Assembly (NCBI RefSeq): GCF_028737255.1
Contig: NZ_JAQZAN010000003.1
Span: 310,001 to 374,000 of the forward strand
Direction of reading: 5' to 3'
Source of the DNA: Actinomycetospora straminea
Lineage (GTDB): Bacteria; Actinomycetota; Actinomycetes; Mycobacteriales; Pseudonocardiaceae
Length of the DNA stretch: 64,000 nt
Below the pieces are notes generated by a model. That model was not told the DNA's origin. It worked only from the letters and a program-made list of their open reading frames with translations, and searched no databases. Made by a program: the position numbers and the translations under genes. Shown piece by piece: positions 9,083 through 17,122 of this stretch (position 1 is the stretch's first letter; every line of letters starts with the position of its first letter).

Positions 9083-9922
9083 TCAGTTGCCCGTGTCCAC
9101 GCCGCCGGACGGGACGCGCTTGACCTGCGTCGCGTACACCTCGCCGACCGGGCGGTAGTTGTACCAGTAGTGGCTCACCGAGCTGTTGAAGTAGCAGACG
9201 GTGCGGGCGTGGCCGTAGGCGTAGTAGCCGCCGTGGTCGTAGCTCGAGTCGTAGTCGTCACCCTCGTCGGTGGTGGTGAGGGTGGCTTCGCTGCGGTCGA
9301 GGTCGGCGTCGGTCTGGCCCGGGGTGCTCGAGTCCGAGTCCGCGGCGGACCGGAGGTTCAGCACGCCGCTGAGACCGCCGGACGGGATCGAGGAGACGGA
9401 GCCGCCACCGGAGGGCACCGACGAGGTGCCGGGGGAACCGCCACCGAGCGAGGGCACGGAGATGGTGCCGCCGCCGGTGTCGGCGCCCGTGCCGTCGGTG
9501 CCGTCGGTGCCGTCGGTGCCGTCGGTGCCGTCCAGGACGTCATCGAGAGGGGTGTCCGCGGCCGGGTCGGTGGCGGTGTCGAGGACGTCGTCCAGCGGGG
9601 TGTCGGCGGCCGGGTCGGTCACCGTGTCCACCGCATCGGCCACCGGGTCGGTCACGGGGTCGGTGCCCGGGTCGAGGACGGGATCGAGGACGGGGTCGAT
9701 CGGGTTGGCGTCGGTGTCGGTCGCGTCGGTGCTGTCCGTCGAGCTGTCGGTGCTGTCGTCGCTGCTGCCGTCGCGGTGGGGCGGGTGGTACGTCGACACC
9801 GAGACGCAGGTGTTGCTCGAGTAGTAGTCGGTCGCGGACGCCGAGCCCACGCCGAGCGACCCGATGAGCAGGACCCCGGCCCCGAGCACCAGGAACCGGC
9901 GTCCCTTCTCCTGACTGATCAT
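9083..9922 (-). CDS. Secreted Asp/Thr/Gly-rich repeat protein paired with the sortase
   Basis: 279 aa from the ATG at 9922, preceded by GAGAGAGG. Signal peptide with basic start and FLVLGAGVLLIGSLGVGSASA. Then DPVLDP-type repeats, a duplicated TDPAADTPLDDVLD unit (coding around 9535-9625), four to five TDG repeats (about 9490-9533), a Gly/Ser-rich linker and a Tyr-rich C-terminal domain with one Cys near each end of the mature chain (TCVSVS and VCYFN). The low-complexity centre looks like a wall-spanning spacer. No LPxTG motif, membrane helix or basic tail is seen at the C-terminus. Function unrecognised; a surface or structural protein is inferred. Confidence 0.75.
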   Translation of the reverse strand: MISQEKGRRFLVLGAGVLLIGSLGVGSASATDYYSSNTCVSVSTYHPPHRDGSSDDSTDSSTDSTDATDTDANPIDPVLDPVLDPGTDPVTDPVADAVDTVTDPAADTPLDDVLDTATDPAADTPLDDVLDGTDGTDGTDGTDGTGADTGGGTISVPSLGGGSPGTSSVPSGGGSVSSIPSGGLSGVLNLRSAADSDSSTPGQTDADLDRSEATLTTTDEGDDYDSSYDHGGYYAYGHARTVCYFNSSVSHYWYNYRPVGEVYATQVKRVPSGGVDTGN

Positions 9923-10050
9923 GCCTCTCTCCGTCCCCGGCCCTCGCCGGCCCGATCCCTGCACTGACCCGTCGCCCCGTCGACGTAGTCCGTGTCGGGA
10001 GTCACCCGTTCGTTGTTACTCGCTGGAAGCATCGTGACGAAAGCGTTAGC

Positions 10051-11154
10051 TCAGGCGTCGGACAGCGCCTTCGTTCCTGGTGCGGCATGGCGCTCCGACG
10101 ACTGGTCGATGCCCTCGTCCTCCACGGCGGCGACCACGGTCGGCTCCGCCGCGATCTCCGCGGGCTCCCTGGCCTCCGGTAGGTCCGTGCGCTCGACGCC
10201 GGCCGGGGGCTGCGGCGTGAGCGGCGCCGGCGGCTCCTCGCGACGGCGGCGTCGCCGGAGCCGCGCGACCCGGTCGGGCACCCAGCGCAGGACCTGCTCG
10301 GCCCGCTCCGGCGGGAGGAAGGCGAGGTACAGGGTCACGATGGTCATGCTGAAGAAGCCGACGGCCAGGGTGAGCTCGATCGACAGGTGCAGGAGCACAC
10401 CGATCGCCAGCACGTAGGGCCGTGCCACCTTGTTCCACACCAGCACGCCGACGGCGAGCTCCCCGGCGAGCGTGCCGTAGGTCGCGAGCTGGGCGAGCAC
10501 CAGCGAGTCCGTGGCGAACGACGGCACCGGGAAGCGGGTGACCTCCCCGATCCGGACCGCGTACGACACCGCCGTGCCGTCGCGCCAGTGCGCGCCGCCC
10601 GCCTTCTCCCAGACGGTGGAGATGTAGATGACGCTGAGCTGGATCTGCGCCAGGCGCAGGGCCCACGGCGCGCGGCGGGGGAAGCTCCAGAGCGCGCGGT
10701 CACGGCGCCACCGGTCGACCGACACCGCGGACCCGGCCGGCATGAGCAGCACGTAGAACGAGACGATCCGCAGCAGCGCGTCGCCCGCGTTGAAGGCGAG
10801 CGGGGCCGAGCGGGTCACCGACATCATCACGACGAAGACGACGAGGGCCGCCAGCCTCGTGCGGAACCCGACGGCGAGCGCCACGGCGGCGAGCAGCCCG
10901 AGCGACCACAGCACCCAGATCGCCGGCGTGCCCAGGACGAGGCTGAACATCGTCCAGCTGCCGAACGGCAGGTCGCGGGCCGTGATGACACCGCGCTCGC
11001 CGAAGAACGGTTCGAGCACCGGGACGAGCGACAGCATCCAGAGGGTCGCCAGGACACCGAAGACGATGCGGATGACCTCGACCGGCGCCGTCGACCGCGG
11101 CGCGAACCAGAACCGGTTCCAGCCTGCGCGGGCCCGCGCCCACCGGGCGGTCAT
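10051..11154 (-). CDS. HTTM domain membrane protein
   Basis: 367 aa, about eight to nine membrane segments, with the HTTM (vitamin K-dependent gamma-carboxylase-like) pattern: IRIVFGVLATLWML start, QLSVIYISTVWEKAGG and a HLSIELTLAVGFFSMTIV helix near the end. The C-terminal 70 residues are a charged cytoplasmic tail rich in Arg, Glu and Pro. Bacterial HTTM proteins are mostly uncharacterised. Start ATG 11154 overlaps the stop of the upstream gene (ATGA), so the two are coupled; a longer start at 11196 lies inside that gene and was rejected. Confidence 0.8.
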   Translation of the reverse strand: MTARWARARAGWNRFWFAPRSTAPVEVIRIVFGVLATLWMLSLVPVLEPFFGERGVITARDLPFGSWTMFSLVLGTPAIWVLWSLGLLAAVALAVGFRTRLAALVVFVVMMSVTRSAPLAFNAGDALLRIVSFYVLLMPAGSAVSVDRWRRDRALWSFPRRAPWALRLAQIQLSVIYISTVWEKAGGAHWRDGTAVSYAVRIGEVTRFPVPSFATDSLVLAQLATYGTLAGELAVGVLVWNKVARPYVLAIGVLLHLSIELTLAVGFFSMTIVTLYLAFLPPERAEQVLRWVPDRVARLRRRRRREEPPAPLTPQPPAGVERTDLPEAREPAEIAAEPTVVAAVEDEGIDQSSERHAAPGTKALSDA

Positions 11155-11729
11155 CGCCGGCTCGCCGGGGTCGTGAAGAACGGGATCTCCCGCCACTCGC
11201 CCGCGTCGGGACCCGGACCGGGGGGCAGGTTCTGCCGGGTGTGGCGGAGCAGCGTCACGCGCACCGGTTCGTGCCCGGCGGCGCGGTCCTGGTCGGCGAT
11301 CCAGCCCGCGAACGCGATCCGCTCACGCTCGGCGCCGCGCTTGCGCCACATCTGCTCGGCGTACTTGCGCCAGCGGTAGTCCCAGTACTCCGCGATCCCG
11401 ACGCCGCCCTCCATCGGGTAGACGCCGACGGTGCCGTCCGCCCGGTCGACGCGCGCCACGACCAGGTTGGTGGTGGTCGGCGGGCTGGGGGAGAACACGC
11501 CCCACCCCTGGTCGACCCCGGACGCGAGCAGGAACGGTCGGGTGATGTCACGCAGCTCCTCGCGGAGCTGGGACTTCGGGGCGACGCTCGCGAGCATGCC
11601 CAGGAGGACGAGCACGATGAGCACGGAGATGCCGAGCCGCTTCTGGCGGCTCAGGGTCTCCGGCGCCTCGGCCTCGTCCGGGTCACCGGACCCTGGTGGC
11701 GGGCTGTCCGTCTCCTGGGTCGTCGTCAC
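11151..11729 (-). CDS. Membrane-anchored protein of unknown function, partner of the HTTM protein
   Basis: 192 aa from GTG 11729, preceded by GGGGGAC. Acidic, Pro-rich start, one membrane segment (LGISVLIVLVLLGMLAS), then an extracytoplasmic domain with Trp/Tyr-rich stretches (WGVFSPSPPTTTN, YWDYRWRKYAEQMW) and a Pro-rich end. I do not name the family with confidence; small proteins of this kind are commonly found 5' of HTTM genes. The 4-nt overlap with the HTTM gene suggests that the two products act together in the membrane. Confidence 0.65.
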   Translation of the reverse strand: MTTTQETDSPPPGSGDPDEAEAPETLSRQKRLGISVLIVLVLLGMLASVAPKSQLREELRDITRPFLLASGVDQGWGVFSPSPPTTTNLVVARVDRADGTVGVYPMEGGVGIAEYWDYRWRKYAEQMWRKRGAERERIAFAGWIADQDRAAGHEPVRVTLLRHTRQNLPPGPGPDAGEWREIPFFTTPASRR

Positions 11730-11912
11730 GTCGTCCCCCGAACTCTCGATCTGGGTGCTCGCTCTCACACATCGGCGCCACGCGCTGAGCGTTACGGAGC
11801 AGGCAACTAAGCCCGTCGCGGGCGGCGCCGCACCGGCGCGTGGAGGACGTCGACGAGACCACCCAGCACGACATCTCAGCAATCGATGAGGTGTCGGGGC
11901 TACGGTGTCGGC

Positions 11913-13382
11913 GTGCTCGCGCGCCAGGGACACCGGCTCGTCGCCCTGCTCGTGCTGCTGGCGGGGGCGGTCGTGCTCGGGGTCCCGGCGGCCGGGGCGC
12001 ACGAGTCGACGCCCACCGGCGTCACCCGCCTCGAGCTCGACCTCGGGTCCCGGGCGCTCGCGCTGACGATCATCGCTCCGCCCGAGGGCGCGGGACGCCT
12101 GCCGGTGGTGGTGCTGCCGCGTGCGGACGCCCCGCCCGGCGAGGTCACGCTCGCCGCCGTCCGTCCGGGCGCCGCTGCCGTCGACGCCGTCGCCGTGCCC
12201 GCGGCCCCGGTCGGGCAGCCGCACGAGGCCGCGCTCGCGGTCGACGGCCCCGGCGCGTGGGAGGTCCTCGTCGACGACGGGAGCACGCTCGCCCGGGTCC
12301 CGATCACCGTCGCCGCGCCCGCGGGCACGCCCGGCTGGGTGTGGGCGGTGCGGGTCGGTGCGCTGGTCGGGGTCGCCGCGCTGATCGCCGCGGTGAGCCC
12401 GGGCGTGCGCCGGCGACCCCGCCTCGCGATCGGTCTCGGGGCGGTGGCGCTGGTCGGCGTGACGGTGGCGGTGACGGCGGTGGCGACGGCCCCGAGCACC
12501 GCGATCACCGCGGCACCGACAGCCGCCGCCGTGCCCCCGATCGGCGGGCCCTCGGGCCACGCGGGCCACGCCGGCGCGGCCCCCGCCGCGGCCCCCGCCG
12601 CGACCCCCGCCGCCGTCCCCACCACCACCGGCAGCGTCGTGCTCACGGCCACCACCGCGTCGACGCCGGCCGCGGGCACCCCGGTGGACCTGCAGCTCGA
12701 CCTCACCGACTCCGCCGGCGGCGCCGTCGTCGACGACCTCGCCGTCCACGACGACGCCCTCGTCCACCTCGCGGTGATCGGCCCCGACCGCCGCCTCGAC
12801 CACGTCCACCCGGTCCGCGTCGCGCCCGGGCGCTACGTCGTGCGCCTGACGCCGGGCGCGGCCGGGCGCTACGGCGTGTTCGCCGAGATGGAGCGCGCGG
12901 GCGACGGCGGGCACCAGGTGGCGCGGACCGCGATCGACGTCGGCGGCCCCGCGCCCGCCGCGGCGGCGCCGTCGCCCGGACCGGGAGCACGTCAGGTCGA
13001 GGGGATGCAGGTCGACGTCACCGTGTCCGACGCCGTGGCCGGGCGCCCGACGCGGGTCGTGGCGCGGTTCGCCGAGAACGGCCGGCAGGTCACCGACCTG
13101 CAGGGATGGCTCGGGATGGCCGCGCACCTCATGCTGCTCGGGCCCGGCGTCGCCGGCGCGCCGGACCCCGGCGACCCGGCGTCGGCGTTCGGGCACGTCC
13201 ACGACATGGGCCCTGCCACGACCGCCGGACCCGCCGGCACCTACGGGCCGGAGGTCGCCTTCGACCACACCTTCCCGCGCCCCGGCCGCCACCAGCTGTG
13301 GGTGCAGGTGCAGCGCGACTGGCGGATCGTCACGGTCCCGGTGACCGTCGACGTGGCGCCGGGGACGACACCGTCACCGTGA
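11913..13382 (+). CDS. Exported/membrane protein with two Ig-like (YtkA-type) domains
   Basis: 489 aa. Signal peptide (LVALLVLLAGAVVLGVPAAGAHE), an extracellular beta domain, a central pair of membrane segments (about 150-205), an Ala/Pro linker containing GHAGHAG, then two beta-sandwich domains with His-rich strands (RLDHVHPVR, FGHVHDMG, DHTFPRPGRHQLWVQV). The second type resembles YtkA/FixH-like domains of actinobacterial copper-handling proteins; a copper role is inference from the His/Met pattern. GTG 11913 sits 6 nt after a TACGGT box, suggesting a leaderless transcript. Confidence 0.65.
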   Translation: MLARQGHRLVALLVLLAGAVVLGVPAAGAHESTPTGVTRLELDLGSRALALTIIAPPEGAGRLPVVVLPRADAPPGEVTLAAVRPGAAAVDAVAVPAAPVGQPHEAALAVDGPGAWEVLVDDGSTLARVPITVAAPAGTPGWVWAVRVGALVGVAALIAAVSPGVRRRPRLAIGLGAVALVGVTVAVTAVATAPSTAITAAPTAAAVPPIGGPSGHAGHAGAAPAAAPAATPAAVPTTTGSVVLTATTASTPAAGTPVDLQLDLTDSAGGAVVDDLAVHDDALVHLAVIGPDRRLDHVHPVRVAPGRYVVRLTPGAAGRYGVFAEMERAGDGGHQVARTAIDVGGPAPAAAAPSPGPGARQVEGMQVDVTVSDAVAGRPTRVVARFAENGRQVTDLQGWLGMAAHLMLLGPGVAGAPDPGDPASAFGHVHDMGPATTAGPAGTYGPEVAFDHTFPRPGRHQLWVQVQRDWRIVTVPVTVDVAPGTTPSP

Positions 13383-13439
13383 CGGCGCGGCGACGTCCCG
13401 GTCGAGGCCCCAGGCGTGCGCCGCGGGGCGGAGTCCGCC

Positions 13440-14282
13440 TCAGGCGTACAGGGCCTCGGCGTTGCCGGCGAGGGTGAGCCGGCCGAGCTCGCCGTCGCCC
13501 ATCGCCTCGGCCATGCGGGCGAGCTCGCCGGTCCGGTCGCCCCAGGGCTCGTCGCTGGCGAACAGCACGCGGTCGTGCCCGATGCCGCGGCGCTCGATCT
13601 CGGCGGCGAGCCAGCGGGGCGCGAAGCCGATGGCCCAGCTGGTGTCCGTGTAGACCTGCTTGCCGGCCGCGATCCAGTCGAAGAACCGGCCCCCGACGAG
13701 CTTGATGTGCCCGCTCATCCCGCCGCCGAGGTGCACGAGGTGCAGCTTGACGTCGTCGGCGTAGCGCTCGACGAGCTCGCCGACCTCGTCGATGTCCGAC
13801 GCCGCGCCCGGCGAGGTGTGCACGTGCACGACGCGCCCGTGCTCGCGGGCTGCGTCGAAGATCGCCTCGAGCTGGGGGCGGCAGGCCTCGTCGGACGCCC
13901 GGCCGCCGAGCAGGAAGCTGATCTTGATGACGCGGACCTCGGGCTCGGCGGCGAGCCGCAGCGCGGCGGCCGTCTGCTCGGCGTCCTGCGGGCGCGGCGA
14001 GGCCCAGATGCCCGCCCGGACGCGCGGGTCCTTCTGCGCGGCCTCGAGGCAGAGCTCGTTGAGCGCGAACGAGGCGCTCGCGTCCGGCACGCCGTAGTTC
14101 GGGATGGCGACGGCCAGCTCGGTGCCCTCGGCGTCGAGGTCGGCGCGCAGGTCGTCGATCGTCGCCCGGGCGGTGACGTCGGGGTTCACCGGCGGCCCGC
14201 CGTAGAACGGGTAGGCCGGCAGGACGCCGAGGTGGCGGTGGGCGTCGTGCACGGCGCGGACGACTCGGTCGGCGAGGGCCAT
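13440..14282 (-). CDS. Amidohydrolase-2 family metal-dependent hydrolase
   Basis: 280 aa TIM-barrel protein. N-terminal DAHRH (metal-binding His pair, near residue 13-17), HVHTSPG on the fourth strand, LVHLGGG, and C-terminal FASDEPWGD with the conserved Asp. The family hydrolyses or decarboxylates lactones and carboxylic acids (for example 2-pyrone dicarboxylate and ACMS decarboxylase types); the substrate here is unknown. The upstream region carries a 24-bp element shared with the monooxygenase at 44580-45872. Confidence 0.8.
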   Translation of the reverse strand: MALADRVVRAVHDAHRHLGVLPAYPFYGGPPVNPDVTARATIDDLRADLDAEGTELAVAIPNYGVPDASASFALNELCLEAAQKDPRVRAGIWASPRPQDAEQTAAALRLAAEPEVRVIKISFLLGGRASDEACRPQLEAIFDAAREHGRVVHVHTSPGAASDIDEVGELVERYADDVKLHLVHLGGGMSGHIKLVGGRFFDWIAAGKQVYTDTSWAIGFAPRWLAAEIERRGIGHDRVLFASDEPWGDRTGELARMAEAMGDGELGRLTLAGNAEALYA

Positions 14283-14305
14283 GCCGCGAGTCCAGCAAGC
14301 GTGTG

Positions 14306-14329
14306 TTGCCGGGTGGTTGCGTCCGGACT
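14306..14329 (-). promoter_or_regulatory. 24-bp element shared with 45922-45945
   Basis: Begins TTGCCGGGTGG and ends TCCGGACT; 22 of 24 positions match 45922-45945 in the same orientation. It lies 24 bp before the ATG of the amidohydrolase gene. Likely a binding site for one common activator or repressor (inference). Confidence 0.55.
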
Positions 14330-14389
14330 CCTGGCGTGTGACGCGGCTCGTGCTCCGGGACCACGCTGCTCGTGAGAGCGTGCCTGTCC

Positions 14390-15145
14390 GTGCGCACGGT
14401 GCAGGTGGTGGGGATCGGTCTGGGCGACCCGGGGCAGCTGACGCTCGACGCGGTCGAGGCGCTCGGCGGCGTGGACGTGGTGGTCCTGCTGCACAAGCCG
14501 GGACCGGCCGACGAGCTGACCGCGATCCGCGCGCGGATCGTCGAGCGCTTCGCGCCGCAGGCCCGCGTCGTCGAGCGCGACGACGCGGTGCGCGACCGCA
14601 CGTCCCCGGACTACGAGGGCGCCACCGAGCGCTGGCGCGACGAGCGGGCCGCGCTCTACGAGCAGACGCTGCTCGACGAGGTGCCCGACGGCGGCTCGTG
14701 CGCGCTGCTCGTGTGGGGCGACCCGGCGATCTACGACGGCACGGTCGAGATGCTCCACCGCCTCGACGCCCGCGGCCGCGTGGCGCTCGACTGGCGGGTC
14801 GTGCCCGGGCTCGGCGCGCCGTCGGTGCTGGCCGCGGCGCACCGCACGACGCTGACCCGCACCGCCCGCGCCGCCACCATCACCCCGGCCCGCCGGGTGC
14901 TCGACGACAGCGTCGACTCGGGCGAGGCGGACCTCGTCGTCATGCTCGACGGCGCCCGCGACCACGGCCTGGCGCACCTGCCCGACGACGCCGAGGTCTA
15001 CTGGGGTGCCTACGTCGGGACACCGGACGAGGTGCTGATCGCGGGCCGCGTCGGCGACGTCCGCGAGCGCATCCTGGCCGCGCGCGCCGAGCACCGGGAG
15101 CGCAAGGGCTGGCTCATGGACACCTACCTGGTGCGCCGGCGCTGA
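14390..15145 (+). CDS. cobF: Precorrin-6A synthase (deacetylating) CobF
   Basis: 251 aa. Tetrapyrrole methylase fold: VVGIGLGDPGQLT N-terminal loop, LVWGDPAIYD central motif, VPGLGAPSVLAAAH, and the C-terminal RKGWLMDTYLVRR typical of CobF. It transfers a methyl from SAM to C1 of precorrin-5 with loss of acetate in aerobic cobalamin synthesis. GTG 14390 gives the family's usual MRTV-GIG start; GTG 14372 is a possible longer start. No other corrin biosynthetic gene adjoins it, but cobalt genes cbtBA lie 11 kb away. Its stop overlaps the next start (TGATG). Confidence 0.88.
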   Translation: MRTVQVVGIGLGDPGQLTLDAVEALGGVDVVVLLHKPGPADELTAIRARIVERFAPQARVVERDDAVRDRTSPDYEGATERWRDERAALYEQTLLDEVPDGGSCALLVWGDPAIYDGTVEMLHRLDARGRVALDWRVVPGLGAPSVLAAAHRTTLTRTARAATITPARRVLDDSVDSGEADLVVMLDGARDHGLAHLPDDAEVYWGAYVGTPDEVLIAGRVGDVRERILAARAEHRERKGWLMDTYLVRRR

Positions 15146-15528
15146 TGGACCTCGAGCCGGTCTACCGCGCGTACCTGGACTGCCTGAACGAGCGCGCGTT
15201 CGACCGCCTCGGCGACTACGTGCACGACGCGCTCGCGTACAACGGCGCGGCGTTCACGCTCGACGACTACCGCGCGCTGCTGGTCGGGGACGTGGCGGCG
15301 ATCCCGGACCTGCGGTTCGTGGCGGACCTGCTGGTCGTCGACGGCGAGCACGTGGCCTGCCGGCTGTGGTTCGACTGCACGCCGCGGGGCACCTTCCAGG
15401 GGCTGGCGGTCGACGGGCGCCGGGTCGCCTTCGCCGAGCACGTCTTCTACCGCTTCCGCGAGGGCCGGATCGCGCAGGTGTGGTCGGTGATCGACACCGA
15501 CGCGGTGCGGGGCCAGCTCGGGCCCTGA
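15145..15528 (+). CDS. SnoaL-like ester cyclase/NTF2-fold protein
   Basis: 127 aa, a single SnoaL-like (NTF2) fold: MDLEPVYRAYLDCLN start, FTLDDYRALLVG, RLWFDCTPRGTF and VFYRFREGRIAQVWSVID end, the signature of SnoaL-type predicted ester cyclases. It is translationally coupled to cobF through TGATG. A role in cobalamin metabolism is not supported by anything beyond this coupling; the family is catalytically diverse. Confidence 0.78.
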   Translation: MDLEPVYRAYLDCLNERAFDRLGDYVHDALAYNGAAFTLDDYRALLVGDVAAIPDLRFVADLLVVDGEHVACRLWFDCTPRGTFQGLAVDGRRVAFAEHVFYRFREGRIAQVWSVIDTDAVRGQLGP

Positions 15529-15541
15529 CCGAGCGCCTGCC

Positions 15542-15871
15542 TCAGCGCCGCAGCCCCGCCGCCGTCGACCCGCCGCGGACGCGCAGCCAGCGGACGAGGC
15601 CCTCGGCGCCGGACGCGACGGCCGCGTCGAGCGGCGTCTGGCCGAGGTGGTGATGGCAGCGGTTCAGCTGCGCGCCGTGCCGGAACAGGATCTCCACCGT
15701 GCTGAGGTGCCCGCCGCGGCAGGCGCTCCAGAACGCGAGGTCGACCTCGTCCCACCCCGGCGACGGCGAGACGTGCAGGAGCGCGACGACCGCCTCGTCG
15801 TCACCCACCGCCGCCGCGTCGACCAGGCCCGCGACGGAGCGGGCGGTCACGGCCCCCTCGACGTCCCCCAC
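15542..15871 (-). CDS. Ankyrin repeat protein
   Basis: 109 aa made almost entirely of ankyrin repeats: GDDEAVVALLHVSP, FWSACRGGHLSTVEILFRHGAQLN and GQTPLDAAVASGAEGLVRWLRVRGG. No signal peptide, so probably a cytoplasmic protein-interaction module. GTG 15871 is taken as start; another GTG about seven codons in is possible. Convergent with the SnoaL gene (13 nt between stops) and downstream of the histidine phosphatase-like gene on the same strand. Confidence 0.75.
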   Translation of the reverse strand: MGDVEGAVTARSVAGLVDAAAVGDDEAVVALLHVSPSPGWDEVDLAFWSACRGGHLSTVEILFRHGAQLNRCHHHLGQTPLDAAVASGAEGLVRWLRVRGGSTAAGLRR

Positions 15872-15911
15872 GAGGTCATTGTGGTTGCGCGCGACCGGCC
15901 GTGCTACTCGA

Positions 15912-16481
15912 TCAACTCGTGGCCGCGCCCAGCGACCGCAGGTTCCAGCGCCCCGAGCCCCCGGTGAGCACCGCGAGGGTCAGCGGCGCGACGTCGACGC
16001 GCCACGCGGCGGCGGGGCCGGCGCCCAGGGCGTGGGCCACCGCGGCCCGCACGACGGGCGGGTCGACGACGGCGAGGCCCACGGTGCGGTCCTCGCGCGG
16101 CAGGGCGTCCATCCAGCTCCCGACGCGCGCGACGTGCGCCGCCAGCGACTCCCCGCCGGGCGGCGCCGCGTCGGGGTCGGTGAGCCAGGCCTGCAGCGCC
16201 GCCGGGTCCTCGGCGGCGAGGTCGGCGGGGGCGCGCCCGGCCCACGCGCCCGGGTCGGGGCCGGCGGGCGCCTCGCCGTCGGCCACCCGCCCCGGCAGCA
16301 CCAACGTCGCGGTGCCCCGGCAGCGGGCGGACGGCGCGCACCACACCCGGGCGGGCTCCCCGAGCCGCCCGGCGAGCTCCGCGGCGGCGCGCCGTCCGCC
16401 GGTGTCGAGCGGCTCGTCGGCGGGGAAGCGGGCCTCGCGGGCGGCGGCGGTCGCGGCGTGGGCGAGCAGGTGCAGGCGCAC
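15912..16481 (-). CDS. Histidine phosphatase-like protein with degenerate RHG motif
   Basis: 189 aa from GTG 16481, preceded by GAGAGGGG. The fold signature of the histidine phosphatase superfamily is recognisable (RLHLLAHAATAAARE, then LDTGGRRAAAELAGRL and VWCAPSARCRGTA, GESLAAHVARVGSWMD), but the usual RHG is read as AHA, so the catalytic Arg is missing while the His is kept. Phosphatase activity is therefore doubtful. Proteins of this degenerate type occur near cobalt/cobalamin genes in actinobacteria as far as I recall. Lies at the end of the MFS-led gene string. Confidence 0.65.
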   Translation of the reverse strand: MRLHLLAHAATAAAREARFPADEPLDTGGRRAAAELAGRLGEPARVWCAPSARCRGTATLVLPGRVADGEAPAGPDPGAWAGRAPADLAAEDPAALQAWLTDPDAAPPGGESLAAHVARVGSWMDALPREDRTVGLAVVDPPVVRAAVAHALGAGPAAAWRVDVAPLTLAVLTGGSGRWNLRSLGAATS

Positions 16482-16525
16482 GAGGCCCCTCTCGATCGGT
16501 CGGCCGCCGCCGACGGTGTCACGCC

Positions 16526-17122
16526 CTACCGGGCGGACAGCAGCGGGCCGGCGACCGCGGCGACGACGAGCCCGGGGACGCGGCCGGCGGGGATGAGCCA
16601 GCCGGCCGGGGACCACAGGAAGCACAGGGGTGACGTCGCCCCGCACGCCGCCGACACCAGGCCGGTGACGACCAGCCAGCGGGGCAGCGCGTCGGCGCCG
16701 CCGAGGACGAGCGCGGCGGTCAGGGCCGCGAAGCCGACCCCGTGCACCGGGCCCCCGGCGACGAACGCGCTCCGCGACAGCCGCAGGGCGGTGTCGTCGT
16801 CGACGTCGCGGACGGTCAGCGTGGTGGCGATGACCGCCGAGGTGGCCAGCGAGGCGGCGGCGATCGCTCCGCCGCCCACCGCGAGGGGTCGCCACCTCGG
16901 GGAACGGCGCGCGACCGTGCCGGCGAGCCGCGCGAGCGACAGCGCCGAGATCGCCTGGCCCGTGGCGCCGAGGCGGGCGGCGCGGCGACTGCCCCGGAAG
17001 TAGGTGCGGACCCGCGCGCCGGTGGCCCCGGGGCGGGGGTACGGGGCGTCGGCGAGGGCGATCGCGCCGCCGACGCCGCCGAGGAAGCTCACGCCGACGA
17101 GCGGCCCGGTCAGGTCCCTCAT
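16526..17122 (-). CDS. Small polytopic membrane protein of unknown function
   Basis: 198 aa with four or five hydrophobic segments (for example LVGVSFLGGVGGAIALA at the start, LAVGGGAIAAASLATSAVIA, GVGFAALTAALVLGG and the C-terminal VPGLVVAAVAGPLL). No family recognised. The ATG overlaps the stop of the NAD(P)-binding protein (ATGA), so it is co-expressed with it and with the MarR-linked exporter upstream. Confidence 0.6.
   Translation of the reverse strand: MRDLTGPLVGVSFLGGVGGAIALADAPYPRPGATGARVRTYFRGSRRAARLGATGQAISALSLARLAGTVARRSPRWRPLAVGGGAIAAASLATSAVIATTLTVRDVDDDTALRLSRSAFVAGGPVHGVGFAALTAALVLGGADALPRWLVVTGLVSAACGATSPLCFLWSPAGWLIPAGRVPGLVVAAVAGPLLSAR

Noticed and set aside
9083-9922. LPxTG sorting signal in the secreted protein
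   Set aside because: No LPxTG-like motif, C-terminal hydrophobic helix or basic tail is seen.
15912-16481. Active phosphoglycerate mutase or CobC phosphatase
   Set aside because: The RHG motif has lost its Arg, so a catalytic assignment is not justified.
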